The position numbers and the translations under genes are program-made. Below are positions 43,703 through 51,640 of a DNA stretch of 64,000 nt, piece by piece; within the stretch, counting starts at the first letter, position 1, and the number at the start of each line of letters is the position of its first letter. Origin of the DNA: Zoogloea sp. GTDB lineage: Bacteria; Pseudomonadota; Gammaproteobacteria; Burkholderiales; Rhodocyclaceae. The notes beneath the pieces were generated by a model, which saw nothing but the letters and a program-made list of their open reading frames with translations, was not told where the DNA came from and did no database searches. Where the stretch lies: assembly GCF_023150065.1 (NCBI RefSeq), contig NZ_JAKLLN010000003.1, positions 176,142 to 240,141 of the forward strand. Direction: 5' to 3'.

Positions 43703-44549
43703 GGGTATAGACCGCCTGGTGGGTGGGCAGCCCCCGCCCCTGGGCCGCAGCCATGGCCAGCAGGGCACCGGTGATGGCGTCGATCTCGGTGGGTCGCCCG
43801 GCCAGCACATCCTGCAGCATGCTGGCCCGGTTGGCCGCCGTGGCGGTGGCGACCGCCTGCACCCGTGCCAGCGCGGCGGCTTCGTCCAGCGTCAATCCGG
43901 CCTCCCGCAGCACCGGCCAGGCCTCGCTCACCAGGGCCTCCAGCAGCACCCGGTGGGGTGCCTCCAGCAGAGCCCCGTTGGGCACCCGGAACAAGGCTGC
44001 CAGCGGGTTGATGGCCACGTTCACCAGCAGTTTGGCCAGGCGTGCGGCGGCAATGTCCGGCTCGACGCGGGCACGCAAACCCGCGGCACCCAGGGCCGCG
44101 GCCAAGGTCTCGAAACCGGGCGGCAGCAGGGTCTCGCCGGCCCCGGCGGGCTGCACCCGGGAACCCTCCCGAAACGCGCCCTCGGTGGTGATGCCCTGCC
44201 CCGCCGGCACGGTGCCACATGCCTCCGTCAGCAACGCCTCCACCAGCCCGTTCTGCAGGGACACGACGCCCCGCGGCTGCAGGGCCAGGGCGGTGCGGGC
44301 GGCCTCGGCGGTGTCGCCGGTCTTGACCAGCAGGATCACCCAGTCGGCCTGCGGCAGCGCATCCGGCGCGAAGACCTCGGGTACGAAGCGTCGCGAATCC
44401 ACCTCCACGCCGGCACGCAGGGCGGCAGCCCGGACTGCATTGCGTGCCACCAGCGCCACCGGGCCGACGGCCGCGAGGCGGGCCGCAAAGTGCAGGCCCA
44501 GGGCGCCTGCACCGAGGATGGCCAGGGGGTAGCGGCCCGGGGTCGCCAT
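43680..44549 (-). CDS. panE: 2-dehydropantoate 2-reductase (ketopantoate reductase)
   Basis: 289 residues. The NADPH loop is LAILGAGALGLHFAARL. VILLVKTGDT and VSLQNGL carry conserved family residues, and the catalytic Lys lies in RLAKLLVNVAINPLAAL. The C-terminal helical domain has RASMLQDVLAGRPTEIDAITG, a strong signature. It reduces ketopantoate to pantoate for CoA synthesis. A PanE paralogue acting on another 2-keto acid cannot be ruled out. Its start overlaps the protease stop by one base. Confidence 0.9.
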   Translation of the reverse strand: MATPGRYPLAILGAGALGLHFAARLAAVGPVALVARNAVRAAALRAGVEVDSRRFVPEVFAPDALPQADWVILLVKTGDTAEAARTALALQPRGVVSLQNGLVEALLTEACGTVPAGQGITTEGAFREGSRVQPAGAGETLLPPGFETLAAALGAAGLRARVEPDIAAARLAKLLVNVAINPLAALFRVPNGALLEAPHRVLLEALVSEAWPVLREAGLTLDEAAALARVQAVATATAANRASMLQDVLAGRPTEIDAITGALLAMAAAQGRGLPTHQAVYTLIRRLAG

Positions 44550-45211
44550 CAGCGCGCCACCAGCGCCGGCGACACGGTGAGCCGGCGCCCTTCCTGGAGC
44601 AGGTTGAAGTGTTTCAGCACGTTCATGCCCAAGAGGGCCTGCTCACCCATGCCGGGCATCACCGCAACACTGGCATTGCGCACCTCGAAGGGCCCGAAAC
44701 GCAGGGAGGGCACGCGGCCGACACAGGCTTCGGTGGTGCCGTTGGCGGTATGGAAGGTCTGCTTGCGGCAGCAGCCGGGCGCGTTGCCGGCGCTCAGGTC
44801 GAAGCCGATGGCGGCGCATTCACGGATGCCGATGCGCTCCCCCAGCTGGCGGGGAATGGCGGTGACGCTGGCCCCGGTGTCCACCAGAAACTCCACGGGC
44901 ACGCCCCCCACCGCGCCGCTCACCGCGTAGTGGCCACCACGCCCCATGCGCAGCTCCAGATTGCCGTCGGCCACCACCTGAAACGTGGTGTCGCCTTTGC
45001 TGTTCGACATCCAGTAGCTGGCGCCCAGGGTGCCCAGGCCGATCAGCGCCGTCCAGAACAGGGCCGGCAGCAGCCAGCCACCGCCGCCAGGCGTTTCCGG
45101 CGCGGCATGCCCGTCCACGCGCAGGCGCGCCCGTACGTCCTGCAGGCGGCGCTCCTTCTCGTCATCGGGCAGGGTGAAGCGCCGTGCCTCCTGCTGATCC
45201 CTGTCATTCAC
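44549..45211 (-). CDS. Membrane-anchored retropepsin-like aspartic protease (clan AA)
   Basis: 220 residues, GTG start supported by AAGGAG nine bases upstream. A cytoplasmic charged N-terminus and one transmembrane helix (LLPALFWTALIGLGTLGASYWM) precede a periplasmic retropepsin fold with the catalytic triplet in FLVDTGASVTAIPRQ and the flap/second-half string LLGMNVLKHF. This is the TIGR02281-type family, which acts as a homodimer. Substrates unknown. It lies between a class A PBP gene and panE on the same strand. Confidence 0.88.
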   Translation of the reverse strand: MNDRDQQEARRFTLPDDEKERRLQDVRARLRVDGHAAPETPGGGGWLLPALFWTALIGLGTLGASYWMSNSKGDTTFQVVADGNLELRMGRGGHYAVSGAVGGVPVEFLVDTGASVTAIPRQLGERIGIRECAAIGFDLSAGNAPGCCRKQTFHTANGTTEACVGRVPSLRFGPFEVRNASVAVMPGMGEQALLGMNVLKHFNLLQEGRRLTVSPALVAR

Positions 45212-45235
45212 CAGACTGTCTCCTTGCCCCGGGGC

Positions 45236-47569
45236 TCATTGTTGCGCCGGGATGGTAGCGGGTTCGGGCGCCGTCTCGCCGCCAGGGGCTGGCGGTGGGC
45301 TTGAGGGTGCCGGCGTGGGCGCCACGGGCACCACCGGAGGCGCCTCCGGTGGCGGGGGCGCCTGAGGTCTGGGACGCCGCGGAGCGGGCCGGGGTTCCGG
45401 CGCGGGCTCGGGATCGGCCCACAGGCCGCTCAGCCAGCGCCAGCCCCGCTGCAGCAGGCCGGGCTCTTCCTTCGAGACGAAGGGCTGGCGCGGGTCGATG
45501 AGGCGGTTGGCGAGGGCGTAATGGAAGGCGTCCCCGACAATGGGCAGGGCGCTGCGGGCCCCCTGCCCCCAGTAGTCGCTGCGCAGGGTGATGCGGTTGT
45601 CGTTGAAGCCGACCCACGCGCCGGCCACCAGCTGTGGGTGCATCAGGATGAACCAGCCGTCGGTATTGTCCTGGGTGGTGCCGGTCTTGCCGGCCAGGTC
45701 GGCGCGCAGGCCGAACTGGTTGCGGATGGCCACGCCGGTGCCCCGGTCCACCACGCCGCGCATCACGTCGAGCAGGGTGTAGGCCACGCCCGGGTCCAGA
45801 GCCGCCTCCGGCGCCACCGGGGCGAATTCGGCCAGCACCTGCCCGCTGCGGTCCTCGATGCGGGTGATCAGCACCGGCTCGATGTAGCCGCCGGCGTTGG
45901 CCAGGGTGGCGTAGGCCGCCACCATCTCGCGCAGGGTCACGGGGCTGGTGCCCAGGGCCAGGGACGGCACCTCCTCCAGGGGGCTCTGGCGCACCCCCAT
46001 CCGCTTCGCCAGCCGCGCCACCCGGGCCGGGCCGACCTCTTCCATCAGCTGGGCGGTGATGCGGTTGCGGGAGTAGGCCAGCCCGTCCTTGAGGCTCACC
46101 GGCTTGCCGCTGGGCGGGGATTCGTCGGTGGGGCGCCATACCTCGTCGTTGGGCAGCGGGATCTCCACCTCCCGGTCGATCAGGGTGTCGGCGGGGCGCA
46201 GGCCCTTGTCGAAGGCCGCGCCGTACACGAAGGGCTTGAAGGTGGAGCCGGGCTGGCGCCGGGCCTGGGCCACGTGGTCGAAGGGGTCGGTCTGGAAATC
46301 CCGGCTGCCCACCCAGGCGCGCACCTGGCCGTCCCGCGGGTCGATGGCCAGAAAACCCACCTGCAGGCGGGTCTTGTCCTGGCGCAGGGCCTCGGTAAAG
46401 GCCCGGTCGGCCAGCAGGCGGGCCAGGGCCGCGTCGGCGGCCTCGCCGCGGGCCACGGCGGCACGGTAGTCCTTCGACTCCCGGACCAGCGCCTCCACCA
46501 GCTCGGGGCTGCCGGCCCAGCCCTTGCGGCCGCTCCAGGCCTGGTCGGCCAGGGCCTGGAGCTGGCGGCCCCGGCGCTGCACCGCCTGGGTGGCCTGGGC
46601 CTGCAGGCGGCTGTCCAGGGTGGTGCGCACCACCAGCCCGTCGGTGTAGATGTTGTAGTCGTGGCTGTCGGCCCAGGCGATGAGCTGCTTGCGCACCTGC
46701 TGGGCAAAGTGGGGAGCCGGGCCGGGGGACTCCAGCTGGCGCTCGAAGTCGATGCGCAGGGGCTTCTTCTGCAGGGCCGCCAGGCGGGCCTCGTCGAGCT
46801 GGCCGCGCTTGACCATCTGGGCCAGCACGGTGTTGCGCCGGGCCAGTGCCCGCTCGGGGTTGAGCACCGGGTTGTAGTAGCTGTTGCCCTTGAGCATGCC
46901 CACCAGGGTGGCGGCCTCGAGCACGTCCAGGCTGCGGGCCGGCTTGTCGAAATAGGTGCGCGCCGCCATCTCGATGCCCCAGGCGTTGTAGAGGAAGGGC
47001 ACGGTGTTGAGGTAGGTCTCGAGGATTTCGTCCTTGGAGTACACCGCCTCGATCTTGAAGGCGGTGATGGCCTCCTTGAGCTTGCGGGTCAGGGTGGGCG
47101 CGCGGCCGATCTCGTCGGGGAAGAGGTTGCGGGCCAGCTGCTGGGTCAGGGTCGAGCCGCCCTGCTTGTCGCCGGTGAAGGTGCGCAGGGCCGCGCCGCC
47201 CAGACGATAGAAGTCGATGCCGTGGTGGCTGTAGAAGCGGTGGTCCTCGGTGGCGATCAGCGCTGCCTTCACCTGCGGCGACACCCGATCCAGCCCCACC
47301 CACTCCCGGTTGGCCCATTTGAACACCGCCAGCTCCTTGCCGTCCGCCGACAGCACCCGTGCCGGCTGCTCCACCTTGGCCTTGCGGATGTCGCGGATGC
47401 CTGGGGTGAAGGGGATGAGGATCAGGCTGTAAACCAGCAGCAGCGCCGGCAGCGCGGCGACGCCCAGCACCAGCTCGCGACGGGTCGGGCGACGCAGGCG
47501 GGACAGCCAAGGAGCAAGAACACGCAGCAGGCCGGCAAGGGCCTGCCTCAGGCGGAGGCGCAGGGACAT
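45236..47569 (-). CDS. mrcB: Class A penicillin-binding protein (PBP1B-type)
   Basis: 777 residues. A short cytoplasmic tail and TM anchor (ELVLGVAALPALLLVYSLILI) lead to the GT51 glycosyltransferase with catalytic Glu108 (ATEDHRFYSHHGID), then the transpeptidase with Ser442 (GSTFKPF), SRN (YSRNRIT) and Lys628 (KTGTTQ). It polymerises and crosslinks peptidoglycan in the periplasm. The last ~75 residues are a Pro/Ala/Glu-rich tail not present in the core family. PBP1B rather than PBP1A is inferred from overall length and wording; the symbol is tentative. Confidence 0.92.
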   Translation of the reverse strand: MSLRLRLRQALAGLLRVLAPWLSRLRRPTRRELVLGVAALPALLLVYSLILIPFTPGIRDIRKAKVEQPARVLSADGKELAVFKWANREWVGLDRVSPQVKAALIATEDHRFYSHHGIDFYRLGGAALRTFTGDKQGGSTLTQQLARNLFPDEIGRAPTLTRKLKEAITAFKIEAVYSKDEILETYLNTVPFLYNAWGIEMAARTYFDKPARSLDVLEAATLVGMLKGNSYYNPVLNPERALARRNTVLAQMVKRGQLDEARLAALQKKPLRIDFERQLESPGPAPHFAQQVRKQLIAWADSHDYNIYTDGLVVRTTLDSRLQAQATQAVQRRGRQLQALADQAWSGRKGWAGSPELVEALVRESKDYRAAVARGEAADAALARLLADRAFTEALRQDKTRLQVGFLAIDPRDGQVRAWVGSRDFQTDPFDHVAQARRQPGSTFKPFVYGAAFDKGLRPADTLIDREVEIPLPNDEVWRPTDESPPSGKPVSLKDGLAYSRNRITAQLMEEVGPARVARLAKRMGVRQSPLEEVPSLALGTSPVTLREMVAAYATLANAGGYIEPVLITRIEDRSGQVLAEFAPVAPEAALDPGVAYTLLDVMRGVVDRGTGVAIRNQFGLRADLAGKTGTTQDNTDGWFILMHPQLVAGAWVGFNDNRITLRSDYWGQGARSALPIVGDAFHYALANRLIDPRQPFVSKEEPGLLQRGWRWLSGLWADPEPAPEPRPAPRRPRPQAPPPPEAPPVVPVAPTPAPSSPPPAPGGETAPEPATIPAQQ

Positions 47570-47638
47570 CGGGGCAAGGGTGGCGCTCGGAAGCCACGGG
47601 TTTTAACACATATCCCTGCAGGGTCGCCCGCAGCCGGA

Positions 47639-47654
47639 TGAATTCGACCCCACG
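47639..47654. repeat. Half copy of the TGAATTCGACCCCACG repeat
   Basis: These 16 bases are identical to the right half of the palindrome at 63161-63186. It sits in the 104-base gap between the class A PBP gene and the AraC gene. The left arm is absent, so no hairpin forms here. Confidence 0.6.
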
Positions 47655-47673
47655 GAGAGCCCGTGCCCCGTGC

Positions 47674-48603
47674 TCAGTCAGGCAGCTGGCTCTCGCTGAA
47701 ACCCCACAGGCGGTAAGCCCAGAAGCTCTCGTCGGCAAAGATGCGGCGGCGCAGTTCGGCGGGGGGAAAGCCGGTGACGCGGCGGCTCTGGCGGCTCAGG
47801 TGGGATTGATCGGCGTAGCCGCTGCTGGTGGCCACGTCGCTCCAGTTCACCTCGCCGGAGCGCCCGGCCACCACCGCATCGAAGAAGGCCTGCTCGGAGC
47901 GCCCCATGCCGCGCAGCTCGCGCAGGGGCTGGCCGGTCCACTGTTTGATGCGCCGCTCCACCTGCCTCATGCTGCGCCCCCAGCCCGACACCGAGGCGCG
48001 CAGGGCCAGCTCGCGGGACCAGTCGGCATACACGCGGGTTGGCGAGGCCGCGTCGGGGCGGGCCTGCCGCCACAGGGGCGCCAGGAATTCATCGATGAGG
48101 GCCACCCGGGCCGCGTCGTCGGGGGCCACGTCCACGGCCCGGCACATGGCCATCCACGCCGGGTCGAGCACATCGCCGGCGGGCACGACCCGGTTGAGGA
48201 AGGCGCCCGGGTCCAGGCCGGTGAGCTGGCCCAGGGCGTCGGGCATGAGCATCAGCATCATGGCGTGCATGGGCCCCGGGTTGCGGCTGATCACCGGCCG
48301 GTTGAAGGGGCCGCAGAAGGTGATGCGATCGGGTAGGGGCCGGCCAGGCGTGTCGGGGGTGGCGGGCCGGTGGGGGTCGAGCACCTCCGCGTCGCCGCTG
48401 AAATACCAGACCAGGGAGCACACCGGGGTGGCCGGAAAGTGGTTGTAGCGGTCGCCCTCGGCCAGCGCCACGCCGCGGGTGTCGCGGCTCATCACCCCCC
48501 GCAGGCAGGACGACAGGGCGGCACGGGGCAGCCACAGCTCGGAGCGGGCAGCCGAAAGCGAGGTGGCCAGCTCGCCGGAGGGGATCGGGTCGATCCTGAA
48601 CAT
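47674..48603 (-). CDS. AraC-family transcriptional regulator
   Basis: 309 residues from ATG 48603. The C-terminal ~100 residues hold two helix-turn-helices; the clearest is NWSDVATSSGYADQSHLSRQSRRVTGFPPAELR, the AraC/XylS pattern. The N-terminal ~170 residues lack a recognisable sugar-binding cupin wording (ITFCGPFNRPVI, GPMHAMMLMLMPDAL) and may sense a small molecule. Divergent from the ABC/LolA-like operon with a 140-base spacer, so it is a candidate regulator of that operon. Confidence 0.85.
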   Translation of the reverse strand: MFRIDPIPSGELATSLSAARSELWLPRAALSSCLRGVMSRDTRGVALAEGDRYNHFPATPVCSLVWYFSGDAEVLDPHRPATPDTPGRPLPDRITFCGPFNRPVISRNPGPMHAMMLMLMPDALGQLTGLDPGAFLNRVVPAGDVLDPAWMAMCRAVDVAPDDAARVALIDEFLAPLWRQARPDAASPTRVYADWSRELALRASVSGWGRSMRQVERRIKQWTGQPLRELRGMGRSEQAFFDAVVAGRSGEVNWSDVATSSGYADQSHLSRQSRRVTGFPPAELRRRIFADESFWAYRLWGFSESQLPD

Positions 48604-48743
48604 GCCTGAAGTATACGGAGCGCCGCCCGCCACGACAGCCCCCCGCGATGTCGGAAACGTACAATACCCCCCGTCTGCCCGCTGGGTAGGATGCGCTCCG
48701 GTCGGCCCGGAGCCGGCCCTGCTCAGTGTTTTTGGGGAAAACC

Positions 48744-49451
48744 ATGCATCCGGTCAGTTTGCGTCAGGTGGGCAAGACCTACCGTCTCGGGTCGGTGGAC
48801 GTACCGGCCCTCAGCGATATCACCCTCGACATCCACCAGGGGGCCTTCACTGTGCTGGCCGGCCCGTCGGGCAGCGGCAAGACCACCCTGCTCAACCTCA
48901 TCGGCTGCATCGACACCCCCGACCAGGGCGAGATCACGGTGGCCGGCCAGCAGGTGCAGTCCATGCCCGACGACGCCCTGTCGGACTTCCGCGCCCGCCA
49001 CATCGGCTTCATCTTCCAGAACTTCAACCTGATCCCGGTGCTCAGCGCCCGGGAGAACGTGGAGTATCCCCTGGCCCTGGCCGGGGTGGCCGCCGGCGAA
49101 CGGCGCCGGCGGGTGGACGCCCTGCTCGACGCCGTGGAGCTGTCGGACCGCCAGCGCAACCTGCCGGCCCAGCTCTCCGGCGGCCAGCGCCAGCGGGTGG
49201 CGATTGCCCGGGCCCTGGCCACCGCGCCGCGACTGGTGCTGGCCGACGAGCCCACCGCCAACCTGGACAGCCACACCGGCGCCGCCATCATCGCCCTGAT
49301 GCGCCGCCTGCAGCGCGAGGAAGACGTGTCTTTCGTGTTCTCTTCCCACGACCCCCAGGTACACGCCGAGGCCGACGAGATCATCTTCATCCGCGACGGG
49401 CGCATCACCGGTATCGAGGCGGGCCGCAACACGGCAGGAGGCCGGCCATGA
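48744..49451 (+). CDS. ABC transporter ATPase (MacB/LolD type)
   Basis: 235 residues from ATG 48744 (GTG 48726 is less likely). Walker A GPSGSGKTT, Q-loop IFQNFNLIPVL, signature LSGGQRQR, Walker B LVLADEPTANLD and the H-loop FSSHD are intact. The LolD/MacB group powers mechanotransmission, moving lipids, lipoproteins or peptides from the periplasmic side of the inner membrane instead of pulling substrate across it. Stop overlaps the permease start by 4 bases. Confidence 0.93.
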   Translation: MHPVSLRQVGKTYRLGSVDVPALSDITLDIHQGAFTVLAGPSGSGKTTLLNLIGCIDTPDQGEITVAGQQVQSMPDDALSDFRARHIGFIFQNFNLIPVLSARENVEYPLALAGVAAGERRRRVDALLDAVELSDRQRNLPAQLSGGQRQRVAIARALATAPRLVLADEPTANLDSHTGAAIIALMRRLQREEDVSFVFSSHDPQVHAEADEIIFIRDGRITGIEAGRNTAGGRP

Positions 49452-50836
49452 GCACCTGGTCCCTGGCCCTGCGCAACCTGCTGCGCAACCGCCGCCGCTC
49501 CCTCACCACCCTGCTGGCCATGGTGGTGGGCCTGGTGGCCATCCTGCTGTTCGGGGGCTATCGCTCCAACATCATCTACGGTACGCAGACCGGCTTCGTG
49601 CAGCAGACGGGCCACCTGCAGATCCAGCGCAGAGGTTACTTTCTCGACGGCGGCGACAACCCCACGGCCTACGGCATCGCCGACTACCCGCGCCTGCTCG
49701 AACGAATCCGCCAGGACCCGGTACTGGCCCCCATGCTGGCGATTGCCACGCCCACGCTGCAGCTGGGCGGCATTGCCGGCAACTTTGCCGCCGGGGTGTC
49801 CCGCTCGGTGATGGCCACCGGCCTGATCCCCGAGGACCGCAACCGCATGATGGAGTGGAACGACCTGGGTGTGGTCAGCTACGCCCGGCCGCTGCCCCTG
49901 GCCGGTGCCCCCGGCGACACGGTGGTGATCGGCACGGGGGTGGCGCGCAAGCTGCGGCTGTGCGCGCTGCTCGACGCCCCGGACTGCCAGCCGGCCAGCC
50001 CCCCCGCCACGCCGGACGGCACCGCGCTGCCCGACGACATCGCCGCCCTGTCGTCCCTCGAAAAGGCCGGCCCGGCCCCCGGCGCCGGGCACCGCATCGA
50101 GATGCTCGCCGCCACCGCCCGGGGCGCCCCCAACGTGGCCAGCCTCAACGTGATCCAGGCCAGCAACATGGGCATCAAGGCCCTCGACGATGTGTACATG
50201 GCCATGCACCTGACCCAGGCCCAGCGCCTGATCTTCGGTGCCGGCACGCCCCAGGTCACCGCCATCCTGATCCAGCTCCACCACACCGGGCAGATCCCCG
50301 CTGCCCGGGAACACCTTGGCCGGCTGCTGGCCGAGGACTTCAAGGAGGCCGACCTGGAGATCCTCGACTTCGACACCCTCAACCCCATCTACCGGCAGAC
50401 CAACGAGTTCATGGACTCCATGTTCAGCTTCATCGCCCTGCTGATCGGCGTGATCGTGCTGTTCACCATCGGCAACACCATGAGCACGGCGGTGGTGGAG
50501 CGCACCACCGAGATCGGCACCCTGCGGGCCATGGGCCTGCGCCGCGCCGGCATTCGCCGCCTGTTCGTGTGCGAGGCCCTGCTGCTGGGGGCTGCCGGAT
50601 CGGCGCTGGGAGTGCTGTGCGCCGTGCTCATCGCCTACGCCATCAACCACAGCGGCTGGTCGTGGACACCGCCGGGCTACTCCTACGCCTACCTGATCCT
50701 GGTACGCGTCGGGGAGGACCCGGGCCTGCTCATCGGCAGCGTGGCCGGCATGCTCTCCGTCACCCTGCTGTCCGCCTGGTGGCCGGCCCGGCGCGCCGCC
50801 AGGCTGGTGATCGTCGACGCCCTGCGCCACGCCTGA
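49448..50836 (+). CDS. ABC transporter permease (MacB/LolC/FtsX family)
   Basis: 462 residues. One N-terminal helix (SLTTLLAMVVGLVAILLFGGY), a ~280-residue periplasmic domain (~45-320), then three C-terminal helices (SFIALLIGVIVLFTIGNTMS, LLLGAAGSALGVLCAVLIAYA, LIGSVAGMLSVTLLSAWWP). VVERTTEIGTLRAMGLRRAGIRRLFV is the FtsX coupling-helix region. The topology matches MacB-type transporters. The periplasmic domain carries a long insert with two cysteines (LCALLDAPDC). It works with the ATPase upstream. Confidence 0.92.
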   Translation: MSTWSLALRNLLRNRRRSLTTLLAMVVGLVAILLFGGYRSNIIYGTQTGFVQQTGHLQIQRRGYFLDGGDNPTAYGIADYPRLLERIRQDPVLAPMLAIATPTLQLGGIAGNFAAGVSRSVMATGLIPEDRNRMMEWNDLGVVSYARPLPLAGAPGDTVVIGTGVARKLRLCALLDAPDCQPASPPATPDGTALPDDIAALSSLEKAGPAPGAGHRIEMLAATARGAPNVASLNVIQASNMGIKALDDVYMAMHLTQAQRLIFGAGTPQVTAILIQLHHTGQIPAAREHLGRLLAEDFKEADLEILDFDTLNPIYRQTNEFMDSMFSFIALLIGVIVLFTIGNTMSTAVVERTTEIGTLRAMGLRRAGIRRLFVCEALLLGAAGSALGVLCAVLIAYAINHSGWSWTPPGYSYAYLILVRVGEDPGLLIGSVAGMLSVTLLSAWWPARRAARLVIVDALRHA

Positions 50837-50851
50837 ACCAACCCGACACGC

Positions 50852-51640
50852 ATGAAGACACTCCGCCGCCTCCTCGCCCCCGTGCTGGCCTGCGCCAGCC
50901 TGACGCTGGCCACCCACGACACCCGGGCGGCGCCCAGCCCCCAGGAGATCCTGGTGGCCAGCGACGCCGTGCGCAACCCCGACTTCCCCTTCGGCCTCAC
51001 CAACACCCTCACCGAATACCGCCAGGGCAAACAGACCGACAGCAGCACCCTGGCCATCTACTCCCGCGCCGACCCCAACGGCGGCCAGTTCCGCAGCCTG
51101 GTGCGCTACGTCGCCCCGGCCCGGGACGCCAGCAAGCTGATCCTCTTCAACGGCAAGGACCTGTGGTTCTACGACCCGGCCAGCAAGGCCAGCATCCGCC
51201 TGTCGCCGCAGCAGCGCCTGCTCGGCCAGGCCTCCAACGGCGACGTGGTGACGGTGAACCTGGCCCGGGACTACCAGGCCACCAGCGCCGTCGAGGAAGA
51301 CACCCAGGACGGCGACCGCCAGACCCGGCGCAGCCACCGCCTCAACCTGGCCGCCAGCACCCCGGACGCCACCTACGCGCGCATCGACATGTGGGTGGAC
51401 GTGGCCACCGCCCGCCCCCTCAAGGCACGCTTCTACGCCGACAGCGGCAAGCTCCTGAAAACCGCCTACTACCGGCGCTACCAGAGCGTGTTCGGCATCC
51501 AGCGCCCCACCGAGACGGTGATCATCGACGGCCTGGAGCCCGACTGGGTCACGGTGATGCGCTACACCGACTGGGTGAAGCGCGAAGTGCCCGAGACCTG
51601 GCTGCAGCGCGACTACCTGCCCCGCTTCCGGCCCGAATGA
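50852..51640 (+). CDS. LolA-like outer-membrane lipoprotein-sorting protein
   Basis: 262 residues; signal peptide ends at TRA-AP. The mature part has the LolA/LolB-like half-barrel wording: VRNPDFPFGLTNTLTEYRQG, FRSLVRYVAPARDASKLILFNGKDLWFYDP, ARIDMWVDVATARPLKARFY, PTETVIIDGL. It should be a soluble periplasmic carrier with a hydrophobic cavity. It sits between a MacB/Lol-type ABC pair and an outer-membrane barrel gene, so it probably ferries a lipid or lipoprotein across the periplasm. Confidence 0.88.
   Translation: MKTLRRLLAPVLACASLTLATHDTRAAPSPQEILVASDAVRNPDFPFGLTNTLTEYRQGKQTDSSTLAIYSRADPNGGQFRSLVRYVAPARDASKLILFNGKDLWFYDPASKASIRLSPQQRLLGQASNGDVVTVNLARDYQATSAVEEDTQDGDRQTRRSHRLNLAASTPDATYARIDMWVDVATARPLKARFYADSGKLLKTAYYRRYQSVFGIQRPTETVIIDGLEPDWVTVMRYTDWVKREVPETWLQRDYLPRFRPE

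Noticed and set aside
45521-47641. 706-codon plus-strand open frame opposite the class A PBP gene
   Set aside because: Shadow of the PBP gene; no motif and no ribosome site.
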